Part shown: one piece after another, positions 25,289-33,850 of the stretch
How positions within the stretch are numbered: position 1 is the first letter of the stretch
Layout: each line of letters opens with the position of its first letter
Source of the DNA: Gibbula magus
Lineage: Eukaryota > Mollusca > Gastropoda > Trochida > Trochidae
Direction: 5' to 3'
NCBI GenBank assembly: GCA_936450465.1
Contig: OW388293.1
Location: forward strand, 46,862,040 to 46,926,039
DNA length: 64,000 nt
Notes under the pieces: generated by a model
What the model saw: only the letters and a program-made list of their open reading frames with translations
Told to the model about the DNA's origin: nothing
Databases searched by the model: none
Translations under genes and position numbers: made by a program

Positions 25289-26016
25289 AGTGCTGGCGAT
25301 GATCCTTGTGTGCCTAGTGAAGTCTGGTGACAGACGAATGAGTTGTGTACTACTTGCTATTGTAACTATGAAGATATTCACTGGATTACATACGTAAGAT
25401 AATCTATTTTGTGGTTAGATTGGAAACTTGATGCATGTTTAGGGTCTCCAGCTCTCCAGTATATAGATACAACCCTGTAGGAGTTCTACCAGACAGGGGT
25501 ATTCTGCAATGACGTCATCAATCCGTGAATTGTCTACATGATGTCACGGCAGAACCAAAGGCTTAAGTTGTATCAAAGGTGTATTTATACATCATAATTG
25601 TGGTAAATTAATTATTATGTTCTGATATCCTTCCAACCTTTATGCGCCCCTTGTGTCCATGATATATCTGTGTAGTGTCATGGCTTCGTTTTCCGTGGAA
25701 TATACCCTATAGATGTGCCAAACACGTGGATGTCCCAGTTATGTTTCGTGCCTCGCTGTCTTCCCTCGGCTGCCGCAGACAGGTAGGCCAATCTGTGTTA
25801 AAACTAAAATCACACTACGAAATGTACTGAAGGTGCACGAAGTCACAACGCAAAGATGTCACGAGGTCAGGCTAAGCTGCTAAGGTGTTTGTAAATCATT
25901 CTCGCTAAGGTCGCCTCTGACCTCCTTTCAAACGGCCGTGCTAGATGTTACGCATTCGCCAATATACATATTCTGATACTTGTATTTGTATAACACATTG
26001 GACAAATGATCCACAT

Positions 26017-26022
26017 AATAAA
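26017..26022 (+). terminator. candidate polyadenylation signal
   Basis: An AATAAA hexamer lies about 0.73 kb after the stop of the gene ending at 25288. The intervening sequence has no other coding signal and fits a 3' UTR. Confidence 0.4.
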
Positions 26023-27058
26023 ATGTATTATTTCATTAATTTGTATCCGAGTCGTTCTCAATGTTTGATACACAAGAATACCAAACACTACATTTCAAAC
26101 AAACTGGGGTATTAATTAAATACCTTATATGTAAATATTTTGTTAAATCCTTGCAAAGACAAGAGGGACTGGATTTTGAAATACCGAATTAACAAGAGAA
26201 ACCCGATTTTGGAATTTCTCTTGGTTTTGTGTCAAGTCAGCTTTGAGCACAAACTGTCTGACGGTTTACCCACACAGCCATCGAAAGCTCGACTAACCGC
26301 CGTTGCCTCGGCTGGATCGTACCCACTACTTGGAACTTAACTCGATTGTTTGGACAACCAACAATCTAGATTGGTTCCTGACGTCCAAGAAGTTGTATTT
26401 TTGCAGAAGATCCAAAATATTACATAGGATCGCTAAAAGGCACATGAATATCACGAGGCTTTGAGACAACAGAGCATGATCTGTGGAAATTCTTCAGGTG
26501 AAGATTTATTTTTAGTTTAAACGAAACCATTAGTAGAAAATACCTTATCAAAAGAGAACCTTAATTACAAAATTCAGGAAAATTGGGATTGAGACACAAA
26601 TCAAACTATCCGCTGTTCTCAGGTCTCGTTATGACGTCAATGATGTTAATCCTGAGTTTGATTAGATGATATTGATTTGCATTGCGAGCAATACATTTCA
26701 GGATAACCTTGCACGCGTACATATTTGTTGATGAAAACCTGAAATGATGTTCATATTCTCTCGCTGCCTGTCACGATAAACACCCTATAACGTTTGATAA
26801 TTGTTTATGTTGAACAAACCCGAATATTGAATTTTAAAAAAACATAACCCCCATCTACTTTCTCACAATCTGCCTCCCTGCGGCATTTCGCAAATGTTTT
26901 CCCGTAAAGCAGATAACATTTCTCCTGCTAATAGTCAATGAAAATAGAGGATCTTGTTCTGACTCCATAAGAAAACAATCAGTTAATAACATGGTAGGCT
27001 CAATGATCGAACTATCGGCGGCGCAGGCTCCAGTTTGTCAATATCGCGATTTGAAAGG
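26023..27058. other. no gene recognised
   Basis: Ordinary AT-rich DNA between the host gene and the mobile element. One open frame (26140-26340) has no support. Confidence 0.5.
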
Positions 27059-27064
27059 CACGGT

Positions 27065-27583
27065 AGTAGTATATAGGGGTCATTTTCATAGGGTGTTTGG
27101 TTAAGGGTTAAGGGTTAAGGGATAAGGATTATTAAATCATAGGGTGTATGCAATGTGCAATGTTGCAATGTGCAATCCCACCTCTCTAGAGAGTAAAGAG
27201 GTGGGAGGTGGGAGGTGGGAGGTGGGAGGTGGGAGATTGTAGAGGTATTAATTAGATAGGTAGGAGAGCCGGAAGTAGAGCAGGTAATTATGAATTAGAT
27301 AATATTTAATGATATGTGATAAACAATTATCAATAAGGCAATATTGATTGAATGGATAGCGATTGTAAATTATAGAATGATAAAACAGGAATCATTTAAA
27401 GTATTTAAATGATATAAAAGTTAGAATAACTAAATTAAAACGTGTTTAATATAAGTATACTGTGTGAGCAAGGTGTTACATTCCACAAGGTAGAGACGGA
27501 CAAGCTAACGAAGAGCCCCCCCCCCCCCCCCCCCCCCTCTCTCTATTATGAGAAGTCACGTCCTGCACTGCGACTCTAGCTTT

Positions 27584-27618
<35 letters not shown>

Positions 27619-28315
27619 TCTCTCTATTATGAGAAGTCACGTCCTGCACTGCGACTCTAGCTTTGTGAACATGAAAACAATGTGACTTGAAACGATTTCA
27701 AAGGGAGACACTTCTATACGAATTAGAATACCGTATACCTAATGATACCTATTATTTTCGTATATGAATATGAATTAGTAAATACGCACCTATAAAAAGG
27801 CGCGAACAGCATTGTCCACTTGACTATTCATCTTTCTGGTGTAACAGAATGATATTTGTGTGTGTTGAAAAACAAGATTTAATGTGTTTACAATATAAAA
27901 CTGAACCAAACTCCTCCTTGAATTAGTGACGTATAAGATATACATATAATTATGAAGTGTACTGTCTTTAACTGTTGTTTACATAACTTGTAGCCAGTGA
28001 GTGAATACAAAGTTACTCCCGCTGTATTTATTTAAAGGTTATAAATAAGTTGTATATTGAAGTGATGCTGACTTTGTTAAGAAGTATAACTGTAAATGTG
28101 TAAGTGCACAGAGTCATAATGGACTTGTCAAGAAGTCTATGTTTTTTAATGCCTGTTTACTTTTAAATATGAACAGGTAATCGTGTGCTGTCAAGATGTC
28201 TTTCACTGTAAGGTAGTCCTTAATCAAGGATCCAGACGATTTGGTCTCCACTAGCTAGGGCCTCGTGATGCAGATACAAGCATTATCCCGAAGCGATTGT
28301 TGCCGGTAGATGTAT
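27065..28315 (+). repeat. left terminal inverted repeat (1,251 bp)
   Basis: It matches the complement of 31237-32401 essentially base for base wherever I compared it, and ends at GCCGGTAGATGTAT. From the outside inwards it holds three TTAAGGG heptamers (27101-27121), five GGTGGGA-type heptamers (27200-27234), two long C-runs (22 and 31 bases) separated by a 48-bp unit (27516-27616), and an inward-facing TATA box (27791). Compared with the right TIR it has one extra copy of the 48-bp unit plus the long C-runs and one fewer heptamer, which accounts for the length difference of 86 bp. Confidence 0.95.
27791..27798 (+). promoter_or_regulatory. TATA box in the left TIR, facing inwards
   Basis: TATAAAAAGG followed by CGCG, about 0.6 kb before the first internal gene. 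Transcription starting some 30 bases downstream would enter the plus-strand gene array after a leader of about 570 bases. A short 25-codon upstream frame begins at 27849. Promoter function is inferred from the motif and position. Confidence 0.5.
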
Positions 28316-28398
28316 ATAAATAAGACATAAGGCATTCTGTCTTCATTTGCGAGAGAAAACAAGGACAGATCAGTCAGAGGAATACTCCGGTGAACATC

Positions 28399-28656
28399 AT
28401 GCAAAGAAGATTATACATTCCTGATACACAAAAGTTTATAGACTTTTTTGAACGTCGACGTGAGGAATCCAGAGGAAACCAAAGTCGACCTTATTCATGC
28501 ATAATCCCTGTACCCAACAAGACTGAGGAAGCCACGGGAGTGCATAGGTCCAAGACCTCTCCGAAGCGTACCAAGACTATCCAAGGCGAAACAGAAGATA
28601 TTGGAGGAGGATGTAATAGCAATCATACTCCTCCTTCCAGAGATTTCTTTGCATAG
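28399..28656 (+). CDS. small Polinton-element protein 1 (85 residues)
   Basis: First open frame inside the TIRs; the nearest in-frame ATG is at 28399 (MQRRLYIPDTQKFIDFF). The N-terminal 25 residues look like an amphipathic helix (QKFIDFFERRREE) and the rest is polar and basic with SKTSPKRTKTIQG, so disorder is likely. It ends PPSRDFFA. I do not recognise the family and see no enzyme motif. Its place before a basic protein and an ATPase suggests a virion- or DNA-associated role, which is a guess. Confidence 0.6.
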   Translation: MQRRLYIPDTQKFIDFFERRREESRGNQSRPYSCIIPVPNKTEEATGVHRSKTSPKRTKTIQGETEDIGGGCNSNHTPPSRDFFA

Positions 28657-28802
28657 TAGTATATTACTAAGAAAACCGTCAGTAGAAATTATCTTTTCAC
28701 TGTCCAATATGCATGGTAATACATTTTTGCTATAAAACCGTTAAGTGAAAGGGCTCAGCATTCATTTTCCCTCTGGACGTTGGAGAGAGAAGACACATAA
28801 CC

Positions 28803-29087
28803 ATGAAGAGACCTTCGGTGAATAAACCTAAAGACATTTTCAGTACCCAAGATAAAGTAATAAAGTCCAGGAAATCAAAAACTTCAGCAAAGAAACAAGT
28901 CAAGACGCAGCGAATAAAATCTAAAAGGACACTTTGCAAGCAAAAGACCTCACCACCTGCAGTGAACATACAACACATCTCGACGACACAAGGCGTTGTG
29001 GACAGGGCTCTGGCTGCGCTAAAGAGACAGAGGCTAGAAAAGTATAAAAAGACTTCTTCTCAACCTCTCCTCACATATCTGTATTAG
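28803..29087 (+). CDS. small basic protein 2 (94 residues)
   Basis: The ATG at 28803 is in an AACCATGA context. The product is very rich in Lys and Arg (for example SRKSKTSAKKQVKTQRIKSK) and has few acidic residues, with a C-terminal helix-like segment GVVDRALAALKRQRLEKYKK. Such composition fits a DNA-condensing or core protein, as adenovirus-like viruses and Polintons often encode, but no sequence family is recognised. Its stop codon lies only six bases before the ATPase start, typical of compact viral gene arrays. Confidence 0.65.
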   Translation: MKRPSVNKPKDIFSTQDKVIKSRKSKTSAKKQVKTQRIKSKRTLCKQKTSPPAVNIQHISTTQGVVDRALAALKRQRLEKYKKTSSQPLLTYLY

Positions 29088-29093
29088 ATCGTA

Positions 29094-30797
29094 ATGGAGC
29101 TGGTCGCCTGTCCGGATTGTGGGAAGAGTTTTACACGTAAGGACAACCTACTGAGACATCAGAAGCAGAGGCATGGGTGGACTCCTTACACACCTCCGCC
29201 TCCTCCTCCGCCTCCTCCTCAGAGTGGGCAGTGGAGTGGTCAGTCTCCACCTCCTACTCCTCCTCCTCCTCAGAGTGGCCAGTGGAGCGGTCAGTCTCCG
29301 CCTCCTCCTCCTCTGCCTCAGAGTGACCAGTGTCAGCCTCCTCCTCCTCCTCCTCCGCCTCCTCATGAGCAGCGATTCCAGCTCGAGATTCCCTCCAACG
29401 CTCTCGTGGTCGGGCCAAGCGGTTCGGGGAAGAGTGTATTCGTCTTCAACCTATTACGATACGGCTTGATTCAACCATTACCAGATTCGATCGTTTGGTG
29501 CTATTCCGTGTGGCAACCTCTATACGAGAGCATTCGTCAAACCCTACCCCAGGTCCAGTTTGTGAAAGGACTACCCTATAACCTGGAGGAGGACAATTAC
29601 TTCGATGCCCATAAGCAGAACGTGTTGGTTCTAGACGATTTTCTGGCTGAAGCCAAGAATGACAAGCGAATCTCTCGTCTGTTTACTCAAACTTCGCACC
29701 ACAAAAATGTACTGATCTTTTTACTCCTGCAAAACCTATTCCCCAGAGGCAAGGAATCTCGCGACATTGCTCTTAATTCACAATACGTGACCCTTTTCAA
29801 TTCACCCGTGGACAGACAGCAAGTTAAGATATTTGCTAGGAGAATATTCCCTGATGATGTCACTAAGTTCATGACCCTATACGAAAAAGCCATTGAAACA
29901 CCTTATGGAAACTTAACCGTGGACCTTAAACCTGGTACGAGCGAGAAGAACAGACTCCATCCCAACATCTTGTCCTCTACTACTACAACCTATAGTCAGC
30001 AGGGTGGACCTCTACATCTACCAAAGGCAGAGATAAAAGACGTCTCTGTCGCCTCAGGCCATCAGTCGACTCAGGACATTGTAGCTGGAAACACGTCTCC
30101 TGACGAAAACATTGAAACAGCATCCTGTTCCAGTGAGGAGTCTGGTCCTTTCACCATGGCTACAGCTTGTGCTGATTGTGGTGTGTTGATAGACAATATG
30201 CATGATCTCCAAAAACACATCAAATCGTGGTGTCCAGCCAATGACAATGGCTTGAAAACCAAGAAGCGTAAACGGGTCATCTATGAGACCGACAGTGAGG
30301 ATGAAGAGATACAGCAGGCTGTTCAGAAAGGCGCTGGTAGCAAAGATTCAAGAGCACTCTCTCGTCACTGGAAGCCCATCAATGACATGACAGCCGAGGA
30401 ATGGCAAAATGTTGGTTTACAACGTATCTGGAGGCGGGTTTATGACCTTTATCAAAATGATATGAAACTCACCAGGAAAAAGTACAAGCAGCGTGGCAGA
30501 ACAGACGAATGGATTGAGAGAAAAATGAAACAGCTGTGGGATGCTAAATTGTTGGAAAGTCTCAACAGCGTACTCGAGTTTACTCACTATTTTAAAGATG
30601 CGCCTTTCTTTACACCAATCCTAATGAGTCTGGATGACATTGACCCAGCCTCAGATCGAACTGTGATAAAGGGAAAGATAAGGCGCTTCATTAATCCTAA
30701 AATGAAGGACATTTCAACTCGTCTAGATCGACCTGAATTGGAAAGTGACATGGAATCAGACATGGCTCCTGATGAGAGTACTGCCGATGACGAGTGA
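29094..30797 (+). CDS. packaging-type P-loop ATPase with two zinc fingers (567 residues)
   Basis: An N-terminal C2H2 finger (C6, C9, H22, H27) is followed by a proline-rich spacer (about 31-91) made of Pro runs broken by three QSGQWSGQSP-type segments. The ATPase core has Walker A GPSGSGKS at 107-114, Walker B NVLVLDDF at 176-183, and a conserved LLLQN glutamine at 213 before LNSQYVTLFNSP, ending near PYGNLTVDLKPG (270-281). A second finger with the same spacing but a terminal Cys (C359, C362, H375, C380; MHDLQKH) and a KKRKR nuclear-localisation-like patch (390-394) follow. The C-terminal 150 residues are charged and helical, ending in an acidic tail. This fits the FtsK/HerA-type packaging ATPases (poxvirus A32-like) of Polintons and adintoviruses, which drive genome DNA into capsids. 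The family assignment rests on motifs and element context, not on a search. The frame is intact, with no stop or frameshift. Confidence 0.88.
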   Translation: MELVACPDCGKSFTRKDNLLRHQKQRHGWTPYTPPPPPPPPPQSGQWSGQSPPPTPPPPQSGQWSGQSPPPPPLPQSDQCQPPPPPPPPPHEQRFQLEIPSNALVVGPSGSGKSVFVFNLLRYGLIQPLPDSIVWCYSVWQPLYESIRQTLPQVQFVKGLPYNLEEDNYFDAHKQNVLVLDDFLAEAKNDKRISRLFTQTSHHKNVLIFLLLQNLFPRGKESRDIALNSQYVTLFNSPVDRQQVKIFARRIFPDDVTKFMTLYEKAIETPYGNLTVDLKPGTSEKNRLHPNILSSTTTTYSQQGGPLHLPKAEIKDVSVASGHQSTQDIVAGNTSPDENIETASCSSEESGPFTMATACADCGVLIDNMHDLQKHIKSWCPANDNGLKTKKRKRVIYETDSEDEEIQQAVQKGAGSKDSRALSRHWKPINDMTAEEWQNVGLQRIWRRVYDLYQNDMKLTRKKYKQRGRTDEWIERKMKQLWDAKLLESLNSVLEFTHYFKDAPFFTPILMSLDDIDPASDRTVIKGKIRRFINPKMKDISTRLDRPELESDMESDMAPDESTADDE

Positions 30798-30869
30798 TCA
30801 GGACTGATTTAAAACATCTGTTGTGAGCCAACCCAGCATCAGTTGACTCCCAGTCCTCACTGAGACAGG

Positions 30870-31019
30870 ATGAGTCTACCTAACTTGCTTCACATCGTGA
30901 AAACACCACGTCCACTCAAGAGAAAGAATGACAAGAAAAAGACTATTTCCCTGTTTGTCAAAGGTGTAATAAAACTTGGACCTCCTGGGCGAAGAAAATT
31001 GAAAAAGACAAATACCTAA
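30870..31019 (+). CDS. small basic protein 3 (49 residues)
   Basis: A short open frame in the same direction, 72 bases after the ATPase stop, with ATG in a GGATGA context. The product is strongly basic (PRPLKRKNDKKK and GPPGRRKLKKTNT) around a short hydrophobic ISLFVKGVIKLG. No family is recognised. Its place in the array and its composition suggest another DNA- or core-associated peptide. It is short enough that chance cannot be excluded. Confidence 0.45.
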   Translation: MSLPNLLHIVKTPRPLKRKNDKKKTISLFVKGVIKLGPPGRRKLKKTNT

Positions 31020-31096
31020 AACTCTAAATGGTGACTTGACATATGACTCTGTTGACTTGGTTTTGTATCCCATTTGACAAGCAGATATTGAGAATG

Positions 31097-31102
31097 AATA
31101 AA
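31097..31102 (+). terminator. candidate polyadenylation signal of the element
   Basis: An AATAAA hexamer lies 78 bases after the last small frame and before the right TIR, in the right place to end a plus-strand transcript of the four genes. Confidence 0.45.
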
Positions 31103-31236
31103 TTTCTGAAACTGCTGCCTTGTTTTGTTTTCTTTTGTTTGACACTTTTCATGTGTTAGAATCCAAGAAAAGACAATTAAATATAAAAATATTATAACAA
31201 GATATATATCATAATGCATAGCAATGAAGATTTATC

Positions 31237-32401
31237 ATACATCTACCGGCAACAATCGCTTCGGGATAATGCTTGTATCTGCATCACGAGGCCCTAGCTA
31301 GTGGAGACCAAATCGTCTGGATCCTTGATTAAGGACTACCTTACAGTGAAAGACATCTTGACAGCACACGATTACCTGTTCATATTTAAAAGTAAACAGG
31401 CATTAAAAAACATAGACTTCTTGACAAGTCCATTATGACTCTGTGCACTTACACATTTACAGTTATACTTCTTAACAAAGTCAGCATCACTTCAATATAC
31501 AACTTATTTATAACCTTTAAATAAATACAGCGGGAGTAACTTTGTATTCACTCACTGGCTACAAGTTATGTAAACAACAGTTAAAGACAGTACACTTCAT
31601 AATTATATGTATATCTTATACGTCACTAATTCAAGGAGGAGTTTGGTTCAGTTTTATATTGTAAACACATTAAATCTTGTTTTTCAACACACACAAATAT
31701 CATTCTGTTACACCAGAAAGATGAATAGTCAAGTGGACAATGCTGTTCGCGCCTTTTTATAGGTGCGTATTTACTAATTCATATTCATATACGAAAATAA
31801 TAGGTATCATTAGGTATACGGTATTCTAATTCGTATAGAAGTGTCTCCCTTTGAAATCGTTTCAAGTCACATTGTTTTCATGTTCACAAAGCTAGAGTCG
31901 CAGTGCAGGACGTGACTTCTCATAATAGAGAGAGAGGGGGGGGCTCTTCGTTAGCTTGTCCGTCTCTACCTTGTGGAATGTAACACCTTGCTCACACAGT
32001 ATACTTATATTAAACACGTTTTAATTTAGTTATTCTAACTTTTATATCATTTAAATACTTTAAATGATTCCTGTTTTATCATTCTATAATTTACAATCGC
32101 TATCCATTCAATCAATATTGCCTTATTGATAATTGTTTATCACATATCATTAAATATTATCTAATTCATAATTACCTGCTCTACTTCCGGCTCTCCTACC
32201 TATCTAATTAATACCTCTACAATCTCCCACCTCCCACCTCCCACCTCCCACCTCCCACCTCCCACCTCTTTACTCTCTAGAGAGGTGGGATTGCACATTG
32301 CAACATTGCACATTGCATACACCCTATGATTTAATAATCCTTATCCCTTAACCCTTAACCCTTAACCAAACACCCTATGAAAATGACCCCTATATACTAC
32401 T
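31237..32401 (-). repeat. right terminal inverted repeat (1,165 bp)
   Basis: Complement of the left TIR (27065-28315). It has a short G-run of eight bases (31936-31943) where the left TIR has the 48-bp duplication and C-runs, and six TCCCACC heptamers (32225-32266) where the left has five. The outer end is CCCCTATATACTACT, directly followed by the target duplication CACGGT. Confidence 0.95.
31754..31761 (-). promoter_or_regulatory. TATA box in the right TIR, facing inwards
   Basis: Mirror copy of the left TIR TATA box (TATAAAAAGG on the minus strand). Transcription from it would run antisense across the ATPase gene. I see no minus-strand gene inside the element for it to serve. Confidence 0.4.
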
Positions 32402-32627
32402 CACGGTCAGTTTTTCTTTAGTTACGAATCTCCAAAGAAACTCCTGAGAAACCTCTTTGATGGATAACGTTGTGTAACTTGACATTTATCTCTCAAATAA
32501 TAAATACAATATAAAACATATTTCAGATATTTTCCACTAGTAAGACACATGATGCTGTTTGCAACAGTTCTAATTAAACACATACGAGTGCCAAAATGAT
32601 ACAATAACTTTAAAGACATTAAAACAG

Positions 32628-32745
32628 GAAGATATTCTGGATAACAACTTCTTTAATGTGAAAATACACGGCGTTTTGGAGTATATACTCTTTCCTTAAT
32701 CAGGTGGAATGTCTGCCATGTTATTAAAGGCATTGCCAAGAAGCG
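32628..32745 (+). repeat. dispersed repeat (copy 2)
   Basis: Blocks 'GGAAGATATTCTGGATAACA', 'CTTTAATGTGAAAATACACG', 'GGAGTATATACTC' and 'GCCATGTTATT' match the arms of the foldback at 37195-37440. The boundary is approximate. Confidence 0.6.
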
Positions 32746-32991
32746 GCTGTATGCTATAACGGCATTATCTCAACTACGTCAACGTTACTGAGGAATATGA
32801 CCAATGTAGTTATTGTAGGGTATGAACATCACGAAACTGTAGGATATTGTGCAATAACGTAACTGAAGGTTTTGTCAAACAAAGTTACCAAATTTCAAAG
32901 ATGTAATCGAGTTATTAGTGGATATAGCCAATAATTAGCTGTGATGCATAGTGACAATAACGTTCTTCAACGATATGACCAAAATACGCAG

Positions 32992-33850
32992 CTGAAGGAT
33001 ATGACCAATAACGTAACTGAAGGATATGACCAATAACGCAGCTGAAGGATATGACCAATAACGTTACTGACGGATATGACCAATAACATAACTGAAAGAT
33101 ATTACCAATAAGGTTACTGAAGGATATGACCAATAACGTTACTGACGGATATGACCAATAACATAACTGAAAGATATTACCAATAAGGTTACTGAAGGAT
33201 ATGATCAATAACGTTGCTGACGGATATGACCAATAACATAACTGAAAGATATTACCAATAAGGTTACTGAAGGATATGACCAATAACGTTACTGACGGAT
33301 ATGACCAATAACATAACTGAAAGATATTACCAATAAGGTTACTGAAGGATATGATCAATAACGTTGCTGACGGATATGACCAATAACGTAACTGAAGGAT
33401 ATGGCCAAAAACCTCACTGAAGGATATGACCAATAACGTTACTGACGGATATGACCAATAACGTAACTGAAGGATATGGCCAAAAACGTCACTGAAGGAT
33501 ATGACCAATAACGTTACTGAAGGATATGGCCAATAACGTAACTGAAAGTTATGACCAATAAGGTTACTGAAGGATATGGCAAAAAACGTTACTGAAGGAT
33601 ATGGCAAAAAACATAACTGAAGGATATGACCAATAACGTTAATTAAGGATATGACCAATAACGTAACTGAAGGATATGACCAATAACGTAACTAAAGGAT
33701 ATGACCAATAACGTTACTTGCGGATATGACCAATAACGTTACTGAAGGATATGACCAATAACGTTACTGGCAGATATTACCGATAACGTCACTAAAGGAC
33801 ATAATATAACAGATACTGTTACTGACAGGTATGACCAATAACGTCATTGT
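32992..33850. repeat. 25-bp minisatellite with 75- and 150-bp higher-order periods
   Basis: About 34 copies of AAGGATATGACCAATAACGT + NACTG in tandem. Within it, the marker ACGTT(A/G)CTGACGG recurs at 33061, 33136, 33211, 33286 and 33361, exactly 75 bases apart and alternating A and G, which gives a 150-bp super-period. More diverged units extend leftwards to about 32800. The 247-codon open frame on the minus strand (33658-32915), with 25-residue repeats, is explained by the array and is not called as a gene. Confidence 0.95.

Larger units (their letters stand above)
27065..32401 (+). mobile_element. miniature Maverick/Polinton-type element
   Basis: A 5,337-bp element bounded by inverted repeats of about 1.2 kb. 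The 6-bp sequence CACGGT occurs directly outside both ends (27059-27064 and 32402-32407). The termini read AGTAGTATATAGGGG and its complement. A 6-bp target duplication, AG...CT ends and very long TIRs are the published hallmarks of Maverick/Polinton elements. The 2.9-kb interior holds four plus-strand open frames with virus-like tight spacing, one of them a packaging-type ATPase. Family members usually run 15-20 kb with protein-primed DNA polymerase, retroviral-type integrase, protease and capsid genes; none is present here. I read it as a short, non-autonomous or satellite-like Polinton. The near-identical TIRs and intact frames imply recent insertion, although gene conversion between TIRs could also keep them alike. 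Confidence 0.92.

Noticed and set aside
29148..29469. Arg-rich and Leu-rich frames overlapping the ATPase proline arm
   Set aside because: Other-frame shadows of the CCT/CCG codon repeats.
27065..32401. A protein-primed DNA polymerase, integrase, protease or capsid gene in the element
   Set aside because: I looked in both strands of the interior for any second frame over 100 codons with such motifs. Only the ATPase and small frames are present, and the TIRs hold no long frame.
32915..33658. 247-codon minus-strand frame with 25-residue repeats
   Set aside because: Fully explained by the 25-bp minisatellite with a 75-bp period; no start context, domain or unique sequence.
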